From CBDDRG01 sp051306415 (GTDB taxonomy: Bacteria; Pseudomonadota; Gammaproteobacteria; Pseudomonadales; Porticoccaceae), in the NCBI GenBank assembly GCA_051306415.1, contig JBPPNE010000039.1, positions 1 through 28,327 on the forward strand: a stretch of DNA of 28,327 nt, in the 5' to 3' direction. The notes beneath the pieces are model-generated. The model worked only from the letters and a program-made list of their open reading frames with translations. It did no database searches and was not told the origin of the DNA. Position numbers and translations under genes: made by a program. Below, piece after piece: positions 16,780 through 23,206 of this stretch. Each line of letters begins with the position of its first letter. Within the stretch, counting starts at the first letter, position 1.

Positions 16780-17204
16780 GACTGAATCCCGTGAAAAAAA
16801 TGTACAAGGATGCGGAGAAGAACTGAGCTGGTCGGGCCGACAAGAAAAGCTGCTGCCTCCGCAGGTGGACAAAACCCGCGCCTGTCTCAAGTTAAGCGTG
16901 GATTATCGCGGCCTCTGTACCGGCCATCTGTCCGTTGCCACACACAGGCTGGCCTATGGTAGGCGGCTTTGCCCGGATCGAGGGCCCGCCAGATCAAATG
17001 AGCGGCGGGTATTCCACCAAAACGACAGCCATTCCCGCCGGAGGAGCACTCTGTTCGATAGCGTCCAGACAAGCATTAGATTTCCCCTCAGACTACGAAG
17101 TATCCATCTTGGCGCATCCGCTTGCCCCTGATTCGCATCCGACATCGAGATTGCATCGCAACCGCTCCGCTTGCCGGGTTTTACGCAATAGTTGGAGAGT
17201 CCAC
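16780..17204. other. 425-bp divergent intergenic region between kinase-cyclase and regulator 3
   Basis: It should hold both promoters. The frame of regulator 3 stays open back to 16935, but that stretch lacks a ribosome site and Crp-like sequence, so it is treated as non-coding. No clear promoter or operator could be assigned. Confidence 0.5.
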
Positions 17205-17912
17205 GTGCAGCGAATTCAGCCCGCCCCTGCCACCAATCGTCTGCTCGCGGCCTTGCCGCGCAAAGACCGTCAGCGTTTCCTCGCGGGCTGCCAACCGATC
17301 GATCTGGTGCTTGCCGACACCCTGGCGGAACCCGGCGAGCCCATTTGCCACGTCTACTTTCCCACGGCCAGCTTTATTTCCCTGATATCGCCGCTTGATG
17401 GCCTCGCCAGTCTGGAGGTGGGGTTGGTCGGCGACGAAGGCATGCTGGGAACCGCTGTCATTCTCGGGGTGGCGGTGTCGCCCTTGCACGCCTTGGTGCA
17501 GGGCGCGGGCCCGGCGCTGCGCATGGATGCTGCGCTGTTTCGCCGCGAACTCGAACAGAGCCCTGCACTGCAACGCCTGCTGAAACGTTACCTCTACGTG
17601 ATAATGGCTCAACTCGCGCAAAATGCCGCCTGCACCCGCTTCCATGTGGTGGAAGCACGCCTCTGCCGTTGGCTGTTGATGACCCGGGATCGGGCGCACT
17701 CGGACGAGTTCCATATCACGCACCAATTCCTGGCGTACATGCTGGGCGTGCGCCGCGTCGGCGTCACCAAGGCCGCCGCTTCGCTGCAAAATCGCAAACT
17801 GATCAGCTATAGCCGCGGCAATATCCGCATCCTCGACCGCGACGGCCTGAAAGCCGCGTCCTGCGGGTGTTATGTCGCCGACAGCGCCGTCTACAACCGG
17901 GTGATGGGTTGA
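17205..17912 (+). CDS. Crp/Fnr-family transcriptional regulator (paralog 3, divergent)
   Basis: 235 residues: a beta-roll sensor domain (about 15-120) and a winged helix (ITHQFLAYMLGVRRVGVTKAAASL). The GTG at 17205 was chosen because GGAG is 7 bases upstream and the product then begins QRIQPAPATNRLLAALP, aligning with the other two regulators. It is clearly more distant than paralogs 1 and 2 are from each other. The pocket segment reads GVAVSPLHALVQ: the CRP Arg is His and the Gly-Glu is missing, arguing against cAMP. The four cysteines are again kept (AACT, LCRW, CGCY). Transcribed away from the kinase-cyclase, so it may control that operon. Confidence 0.88.
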   Translation: MQRIQPAPATNRLLAALPRKDRQRFLAGCQPIDLVLADTLAEPGEPICHVYFPTASFISLISPLDGLASLEVGLVGDEGMLGTAVILGVAVSPLHALVQGAGPALRMDAALFRRELEQSPALQRLLKRYLYVIMAQLAQNAACTRFHVVEARLCRWLLMTRDRAHSDEFHITHQFLAYMLGVRRVGVTKAAASLQNRKLISYSRGNIRILDRDGLKAASCGCYVADSAVYNRVMG

Positions 17913-17926
17913 CGATAGCCCGTTTG

Positions 17927-17954
17927 AGCCCCTACTCGAAGGCCAATCGGGGCT
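17927..17954. terminator. Possible bidirectional terminator between convergent regulator 3 and DUF3309 genes
   Basis: AGCCCC (17927-17932) pairs with GGGGCT (17949-17954) across a 16-base loop, in the 47-bp gap between two facing genes. On the plus strand TATATTTT follows shortly after. The stem is short and the loop long, so support is modest. Confidence 0.4.
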
Positions 17955-17959
17955 ACGCG

Positions 17960-18118
17960 CTATATTTTGCCCAGCACCAGCAAAATGACCAGAATTAATA
18001 CAATCAGCCCGAGGCCACCGCTGGGACCGTAACCCCATCCCCGACTGTGGGGCCAGGCTGGAATTGCACCCAGGAGCATTAGCACCAGAATGATCAGCAG
18101 AATTGTTCCTAAAGACAT
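17960..18118 (-). CDS. DUF3309 small hydrophobic protein, 52 aa
   Basis: A complete 53-codon gene with a strong ribosome site (GAGGAGAG, 7 bases before ATG). The protein has two hydrophobic segments (about 4-19 and 34-50) around a conserved polar centre, PAWPHSRGWGYGPSGGLG. This is the DUF3309 pattern: a small inner-membrane protein of unknown function, often found near stress genes. It lies tail to tail with regulator 3. The family call is firm from the Trp-Pro-His-Ser and Gly-rich centre; no function is proposed. Confidence 0.88.
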   Translation of the reverse strand: MSLGTILLIILVLMLLGAIPAWPHSRGWGYGPSGGLGLIVLILVILLVLGKI

Positions 18119-18881
18119 GTCATCTCTCCTCATGGCAAGCCGTAATAGCGGAGTATCCGCAAACTCTTTTTACAGCGCGCCAATGCTGCTGGTCTCGACA
18201 CACCGGCGCTCTTCAGTCCAGGACGCGCTGACCAGAGAGCTGAGAAATCCCTTGACCACCGTACCGGTATAGTGCCCCGGCGACTTTGACCACTACATCA
18301 TGGCGGTGAAGGATGACACGCTGCTAGAAGCAGTATGCGGCGCAAACGCCACGGAGGTCTGTTCGCAACCGTACACATAACCCGGTTTTCACCCGGGAAT
18401 TGCTGAGCCAGTTTACTTTCGTCGCTCCTACGAATGCGGGGGTCCCAGCCGTGGAAACAGGCGCAATGCGCCTTAGACGAGCAAAAATCTGTTACTTGCG
18501 TACGGTGTCGAACAGACAATATTCCCAGCCTGCGCAATATTGCACCTCACGAAAACATAGATTGTCGGGATCGCAGCAGTCGTCGCGCCGTCTTGCAAAA
18601 ACCGGGTTCCCGTTTTAATAAATCTGCGCAGATCATTATTTTTTCTCCTAGAAATGGCATTGAAAACGCATGAAATTCAATCGAGAAAATTCTAGCGATG
18701 AAAAAATAAACAGCTAATACGGTGTAAGAACAGAATTACGTTGCCAAACACGAAGTGAACAAACGCTCGAACAACTGGTCAGTATATTCAGGATAGCGAT
18801 GAAATTTTGTTTTCGACGGCCATTGGCATGAAGACTTGTTCACAGCTTTCCTGGAAATTATCGACGCCTTTTGGAGGACAT
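18119..18881. other. 763-bp intergenic region, AT-rich in its second half
   Basis: No recognisable gene on either strand; small frames at 18298-18537 and 18400-18673 lack ribosome sites and family features. Over 18601-18780 a hand count gives 67 G+C of 180 (37%), far below the flanking genes. A short inverted repeat GCGGA-GTA-TCCGC is at 18148-18160, upstream of the DUF3309 gene. The AT-rich part probably contains the SOD promoter. Confidence 0.6.
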
Positions 18882-19502
18882 ATGAAAATCCATTCGATGA
18901 AACACCTACTTCCGCCCTTAGCGTACGAAGTCTCGGCACTGGAGCCACATATCGATGCACGCACAATGATTTTGCATCACGATAAGCACCATGCGTCATA
19001 CGTGGAAAAACTGAACCTGGCACTGGAATCGGCGACTCAGCAACTACGGGAGAAGACGGCGGAATGGTTGTTGCTCAATTTGAGCGAGGTGCCAGATAAA
19101 ATTCGCACAGCGGTCCGCAATAATGCCGGCGGGCATGTCAACCACAGCCTCCTGTGGCAGGCGATGTCTCCGCAGGGTGGGGGCGCGCCCTCGGGCCCTC
19201 TCGCCGACGCCATCGACGATAGCTTTGGTAATCTGGCCGAATTCAAATCCCAGTTCGAGAAAGCCGGCAGCGAATTATTTGGATCGGGCTGGGTCTGGCT
19301 GGTCAAGTCACACAGTGACGCCAAGCTCAGGGTGGTCGCCACCTCCGGCCACGACAACCCCCTGATGCAGGGCGACACTCCGCTGTTGGTCAATGATGTC
19401 TGGGAGCATGCCTACTATTTGAAACATGAAAATCGGCGTCCTGAATATCTAAAAAACTGGTGGTCCATAGCGAACTGGAAAAATGCAGAGCAAAGACTTT
19501 AA
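18882..19502 (+). CDS. Superoxide dismutase, Fe/Mn family
   Basis: 206 residues; converts superoxide to O2 and H2O2. The helical N-domain has metal ligands His32 (ILHHDKHH) and His88 (NNAGGHVNHSLLW); the C-domain has Asp172 and His176 (DVWEHAYYL). KHENRRPEYLKNWW is the usual tail. Gly84 matches the Mn-type Gly77 of E. coli SodA, but the residue matching its Gln146 is His157 (SGHDNPL), a state known in some Fe-using or cambialistic members, so the metal is not assigned. The ATG at 18882 follows GGAGG by four bases. There is no signal peptide, so it is cytosolic. It lies in an AT-richer stretch followed by a ferritin-like gene, suggesting joint oxidative stress and iron control. Confidence 0.95.
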   Translation: MKIHSMKHLLPPLAYEVSALEPHIDARTMILHHDKHHASYVEKLNLALESATQQLREKTAEWLLLNLSEVPDKIRTAVRNNAGGHVNHSLLWQAMSPQGGGAPSGPLADAIDDSFGNLAEFKSQFEKAGSELFGSGWVWLVKSHSDAKLRVVATSGHDNPLMQGDTPLLVNDVWEHAYYLKHENRRPEYLKNWWSIANWKNAEQRL

Positions 19503-19783
19503 CAGTCCGATCACACCCAGCACGCAGATCAACAGTTGCGGAAGTGAATCGTTTGGTTTCACTGAAGGTATCTGAATGCCTTCGACGCAGCTCCTGTCCT
19601 AATCGACACCCAGGAAATAGGCAGAAGAATTTGGCGGTAAGAAATCTACTGCGACGACAACAAGCGGGACGGGTATTCGTTACGATGCGCGTTTGTCATC
19701 GGCTGGCTCTGTATTGATGCCACCTAAGTCGAATTAACATCCATAAATCAACACCGATATAACTAACACCGATGGAGATACCG

Positions 19784-20329
19784 ATGGCCACATCATCTAC
19801 ATTAACCGACGTCAAAACACTGCGCAGCCGGGCGCGCGAACACATAGAGCAGGGAGCGGTAACTGCGGGTTACTCCGCAGATCGGCCTAAAGTGCTCACA
19901 CTCCTCAACGAAGCCCTTGCCACCGAAATCGTCTGTGTCCTTCGCTACCGACGTCATCATTTCATGGCCCGTGGTATTGACGCGAAAAGCATTGCTGATG
20001 AGTTTCTAGTTCACTCCAACCAGGAGCAGGGACATGCCGACCAGCTTGCGGGGCGCATCGTGCAACTGGGCGGCGAACCTGATTTCGCACCCGATGGGCT
20101 CTCCGGTCGCAGCCACGCGGAATACGTCGCTGGCGATTCATTGCTTGAGATGATCAAGGAGGATCTGGTCGCAGAGCGTATCGCTATTGACAGCTATCGC
20201 GAGTTGATCCAGTACCTCGCTGACCAGGATCCAACCACCAGCCGAATGTTGAAGGAAATCCTGGCGGTGGAAGAACAGCACGCCGACGAATTGGCGGATT
20301 TGCTGGCGGATTTTCCAACGAAACCCTGA
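19784..20329 (+). CDS. Ferritin-like diiron protein (bacterioferritin/Dps-like)
   Basis: 181 residues, predicted four-helix bundle. The six diiron ligands of the ferritin fold can be placed: Glu48 (LATEIVC), Glu81 and His84 (NQEQGH), Glu131 (LVAERIAI), Glu163 and His166 (VEEQH). This spacing (E, ExxH, E, ExxH) fits bacterioferritin-type ferroxidase centres; there is no obvious haem Met. It probably oxidises and stores iron or removes peroxide. The ATG at 19784 was chosen because GGAG lies six bases upstream; an earlier in-frame ATG at 19772 has none. It stands 281 bp after the SOD gene, a gap with no recognisable gene. Whether it forms a cage is unknown. Confidence 0.87.
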   Translation: MATSSTLTDVKTLRSRAREHIEQGAVTAGYSADRPKVLTLLNEALATEIVCVLRYRRHHFMARGIDAKSIADEFLVHSNQEQGHADQLAGRIVQLGGEPDFAPDGLSGRSHAEYVAGDSLLEMIKEDLVAERIAIDSYRELIQYLADQDPTTSRMLKEILAVEEQHADELADLLADFPTKP

Positions 20330-20546
20330 CCCCTTTATCGCTGGATGCAGAAGAACTCCCACCGACAGAAACGGGATTCATTTGCCGTGAGATGATGTTG
20401 AACTGCGCAAAGTTCAGAGTCTGGTCGAGAAAACATGATCTCCGACGTAGCTAACAAAATCAAAGGAGCCAAGCTCTGATGGCAATCGGTTAAGCCGTTG
20501 GGTGCAAATAAATTCCCGTGCCTCTCCACAAACGAGTTCAGCATGC

Positions 20547-21344
20547 TTAGCAGCCCTTGAATACCGCTGCGCGCTTTTCCAGCGCCGCATCGATGGCTTC
20601 CAGATGATCCGCGGTGTTCTGCAAGGTCGCCTGCATGCCGGCGGCCATTTCAAGCGCGGCGGACAGCGGCATCTGCTGGGATTCGATCAGCAGTTTCTTC
20701 GCGTAGCGTACGCCCATGGGCGGATGGGCGACGATACGACCAGCCATCGCGAGTGCGGCGTCCAGCAGCTTTTCTGGTGCCACCACCTCGGACACCATGC
20801 CCCAGCGCTCGGCTTTTTGCGCGTCGATCATGTCGCAGGTGTAGCTCATCTCGCAGGCGCGGGACAGGCCGATCACGCGCGGCAGGAACCAGGCGCCACC
20901 GTCGCCGGGGATCAGGCCGACGCGCATGAAACTCTCGGCAAACAGAGCTTTTTCCGATGCGATGCGGATGTCGCACATCATCGTCAGATCGCAGCCGGCG
21001 CCGATGGCGTGGCCGTTAACCGCGCAGATCACCGGCACCGTGAGTTTGGCCATGGTGCGCGGAATCTGCTGGATGCAGTCGAGGTACCAGTTGCGAATCT
21101 CGTGCACGCTGAGCTTTTTCTCCTGGGTCATCGCGCGGATTTCTTTCAGGTTGCCGCCGGAGGAAAAACTCGGGCCGGCGCCGGTCAGGATCACGCAACT
21201 GACGCCGGTGTCGGCCTGCGCGCGCTCCAGTTGCGCGATCAGCGCCGGCACCAAGTCATCGGACAAGGCATTGCGGGTATCGGGCCGGTTCAGGGTGATG
21301 ATAGCGATGCGGCCTTGCTGCTGGTAGAGCACCGGTTCTGTCAT
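20547..21344 (-). CDS. Crotonase-fold protein (enoyl-CoA hydratase/isomerase family)
   Basis: 265 residues with the crotonase fold: LNRPDTRNALS, oxyanion-hole segment SFSSGGNLKEI, GHAIGAGCDLTMMCDIRIAS, FAESFMRVGLIPGDGGAWFL. Acts on acyl-CoA thioesters in the cytosol. In rat enoyl-CoA hydratase the two catalytic Glu lie in GGGCELAMM and FGQPEI; here these positions are Asp (GAGCDLTMM) and apparently Phe, so simple hydratase activity is doubtful and isomerase, hydrolase or lyase chemistry is possible. The ATG has GAGGAA upstream. Last gene of the acyl-CoA operon, 64 bp after the lyase gene. Confidence 0.87.
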   Translation of the reverse strand: MTEPVLYQQQGRIAIITLNRPDTRNALSDDLVPALIAQLERAQADTGVSCVILTGAGPSFSSGGNLKEIRAMTQEKKLSVHEIRNWYLDCIQQIPRTMAKLTVPVICAVNGHAIGAGCDLTMMCDIRIASEKALFAESFMRVGLIPGDGGAWFLPRVIGLSRACEMSYTCDMIDAQKAERWGMVSEVVAPEKLLDAALAMAGRIVAHPPMGVRYAKKLLIESQQMPLSAALEMAAGMQATLQNTADHLEAIDAALEKRAAVFKGC

Positions 21345-21408
21345 GATAATTCCTCGGTTGCGGTATGAATAATTAGATCTGATTGAAACGCGATGCTACC
21401 GACGGCGG

Positions 21409-22290
21409 CTACCGGCAAGAGTCGTGACGACGCAATACTTCCCGTGCCCTAGCCACCACCGGCGCGTCGATCATCTTGCCCTTGTAGGCGGCGGCGCCAC
21501 GCCCCTCGGCGAGTGCCTGATCGTAGGCTTCGAGCAATCCACGCGCGTGGTCAACCTCGTCAACACTGGGCACGAATTCCTCGTTCATGATGCCGATCTG
21601 GCTTGGGTGAATGCCGAGCGCACCGACAAAACCGAGCGCGCGGGCCTCGCGGATACGGTCACGGAACAGGTCGAGATCAGAGTAATCGGCGATGGAGCCA
21701 ACGAAGCCGAGCGGCAGGATGCCGGCGCGGCGGGCGGCGAACACCACCTGCTGGCTGGGCAGGAACAGCCCTTGATGCGTGGGCTGCATGCCGATTTCGG
21801 CGGAGAAATCCTCGGCGCCGAGAAACAGCCCAATGTTGCGCGTGGAAGCCGTCGCGATCTGCTGGATATTGGCGAGGCCGTCGAGCCCTTCGATAAAGGG
21901 CAGCAGCCGAGTGTGGCCGGGCGGCAGACCCCTGTCGATCTCAATCTCGTCGATGATCTCGGCAATGAACGCGATGTGGTCGCCGCTCGCGACCTTGGGC
22001 ACCGCGATAGTGTGAACCTCGGCGCAGACGCAGGCCTCCAGATCGCGCACCGCCAATCGCCAGGGCCGGTTGATGCGCACCAGTACATCGAGACCCTGGG
22101 CCGCGACCGTCGCCGCCGCCTGCGCAACGCCCGCGCGGGCGCCGGCCTTTTCGGCCAGCGGCACGCTGTCTTCAAGGTCGAGAATGATGGCGTCGGCGCC
22201 CCGGGTGTGGGCCTTGGCGACGAATTTTTCGACGTGCGCCGGCACGAACAATGCGGAGCGCCAAGCGGGCAGTTGTTTATTCGCGATCAT
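21409..22290 (-). CDS. CitE/HpcH-type CoA-ester lyase (citramalyl-CoA or malyl-CoA lyase-like)
   Basis: 293 residues, TIM-barrel aldolase family. Motifs: RSALFVPAHVEKF, DAIILDLEDSVP (Mg2+-binding Glu/Asp), VRINRP, IAVPKVASGDHI, LLPFIEGLDGLANI, LGAEDFSAEIG (second metal acid) and GALGIHPSQIGIMNEEF. Such enzymes cleave malyl-, methylmalyl- or citramalyl-CoA to acetyl-CoA or propionyl-CoA plus glyoxylate or pyruvate. The start is an ATG overlapping the MaoC-gene stop (ATGA), with GAGG upstream; 21 extra upstream residues lie inside the previous gene. With the neighbouring hydratase it resembles the Ich-Ccl pair of itaconate breakdown, but the CoA transferase is not in the window. The exact substrate is not readable. 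Confidence 0.88.
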   Translation of the reverse strand: MIANKQLPAWRSALFVPAHVEKFVAKAHTRGADAIILDLEDSVPLAEKAGARAGVAQAAATVAAQGLDVLVRINRPWRLAVRDLEACVCAEVHTIAVPKVASGDHIAFIAEIIDEIEIDRGLPPGHTRLLPFIEGLDGLANIQQIATASTRNIGLFLGAEDFSAEIGMQPTHQGLFLPSQQVVFAARRAGILPLGFVGSIADYSDLDLFRDRIREARALGFVGALGIHPSQIGIMNEEFVPSVDEVDHARGLLEAYDQALAEGRGAAAYKGKMIDAPVVARAREVLRRHDSCR

Positions 22291-23144
22291 TTGCTCGCCC
22301 TCAATGTAGCGATCGCCTGCATGGTGACGGCCCCGTTGTGATCCAGCGTCCACAGACTAAGCCCGGTGTCCGTGCGGCAACCCTGAACGCGAAACGGATT
22401 GCCGTCGATGAGCGGGCGCACTGCGCGATAGTCGTAATGGGCGATGTCGGCGCCGGGCAATTGCGCGCGCACGAGGTCAAGAAGGAGTGTTGCGCTCAGC
22501 GGCCCATGTACAACGAGGCCGGCGTAGCCCTCCTCGCCCATGGCGTAATCGCGGTCATAGTGGATGCGATGGCCGTTGAAGGTCAGCGCGGAAAAGCGGA
22601 ACAGCAGCACCGGATCGGGCACCAGTTCGCGCTCGAATTCGGCCACGGCGGACGCGGCGACGGGCTTCGGCGCCGGTGCGTTGGGATCGGGATCGCCGCG
22701 GTAGACCAGATTCTGCGTCTCGCGGATCACCATCTGGCCGCCGGCAGCGATCTCGTGTTCGACAGTCACAAACACCAGATCGCCAGTGCCGCCGCGCTTG
22801 TGAGTGACGCTCTTAACCGTGCTCGTACGCGTGGCTTCAGCGCCAACCCGCAGCGGCGCCAGAAACTCCACCGCACCCGAGGCCCACATCCGCCGCGGCA
22901 GTGGCACCGGCGGCAGAAAGCCACCGCGCTCGGGGTGGCCGTCACGGCCGATTTTCGACTGCCGCGCGGTGGGCAGAAAATACAGCCAGTGCCAGGGTTT
23001 GGGCAGTTCGGCGCCGACGGCGGGCGCGTCGGCCCAATCCAGCGTGGCCGCCATCGCGCGCACCTTGGCGGGTTCGATGGTGTCGCTGGCCGACTCCTGT
23101 CGGCCCTCCCACTGACGCAGATGTTCAATGTCGATGGCGGTCAT
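22287..23144 (-). CDS. MaoC-family hydratase (itaconyl/mesaconyl-C4-CoA hydratase-like)
   Basis: 285 residues, double hot-dog layout: an N-terminal FAS1-like dehydratase half (WADAPAVGAELPKPWHWLYF, PPVPLPRRMWASG) and a C-terminal hydratase half with catalytic-type Asp/His in FNGHRIHYDRDYA and GLVVHGPL. Matches the group of 3-methylfumaryl-CoA, mesaconyl-C4-CoA and itaconyl-CoA hydratases. The next gene, a CitE-type lyase overlapping by four bases, would cleave the hydrated product, supporting a citramalyl-type route to acetyl-CoA and pyruvate. The ATG is overlapped by the stop of a 17-codon mini-ORF made of 15-bp repeats, which may couple its translation to the upstream dehydrogenase. Substrate assignment is inference. 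Confidence 0.85.
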   Translation of the reverse strand: MTAIDIEHLRQWEGRQESASDTIEPAKVRAMAATLDWADAPAVGAELPKPWHWLYFLPTARQSKIGRDGHPERGGFLPPVPLPRRMWASGAVEFLAPLRVGAEATRTSTVKSVTHKRGGTGDLVFVTVEHEIAAGGQMVIRETQNLVYRGDPDPNAPAPKPVAASAVAEFERELVPDPVLLFRFSALTFNGHRIHYDRDYAMGEEGYAGLVVHGPLSATLLLDLVRAQLPGADIAHYDYRAVRPLIDGNPFRVQGCRTDTGLSLWTLDHNGAVTMQAIATLRASK

Positions 23145-23194
23145 GGCACAGTCTCAATGGGCTTAATCTCAAGGGGCATAGTCTTAAAGGACAT
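23141..23194 (-). CDS. Possible 17-codon bridging mini-ORF made of pentapeptide repeats
   Basis: It starts with ATG four bases after the stop of the acyl-CoA dehydrogenase and reads MSFKTMPLEIKPIETVP. Its TGA overlaps the ATG of the MaoC gene (ATGA). The sequence is the product of a 15-bp repeat array, so each unit gives five residues. Ribosome-site support is weak (GAG four bases before ATG). It could keep ribosomes moving across the gap; no product function is proposed. Confidence 0.35.
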   Translation of the reverse strand: MSFKTMPLEIKPIETVP

Positions 23195-23206
23195 AGTCTC
23201 AAAAGG
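23147..23206. repeat. Four imperfect 15-bp tandem repeats
   Basis: Units at 23147-23161, 23162-23176, 23177-23191 and 23192-23206, plus-strand consensus CATAGTCTCAAAGGG. On the coding minus strand each reads about CCCTTTGAGACTATG, that is, a GAG followed by a start-like triplet. The array spans the last base triplets of the acyl-CoA dehydrogenase and almost the whole gap to the MaoC gene. Confidence 0.9.

Noticed and set aside
16935..17204. 90-codon N-terminal extension of regulator 3
   Set aside because: No ribosome site and no match to the sister regulators; the GTG at 17205 has a good site and aligns with them.
18298..18673. Small overlapping open frames in the AT-rich gap
   Set aside because: No ribosome site, no hydrophobic or conserved pattern, and frames overlap on both strands.
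23147..23206. 15-bp repeat array considered as a CRISPR or iteron set
   Set aside because: No spacers, no replication gene nearby, and the array keeps a reading frame within an operon.
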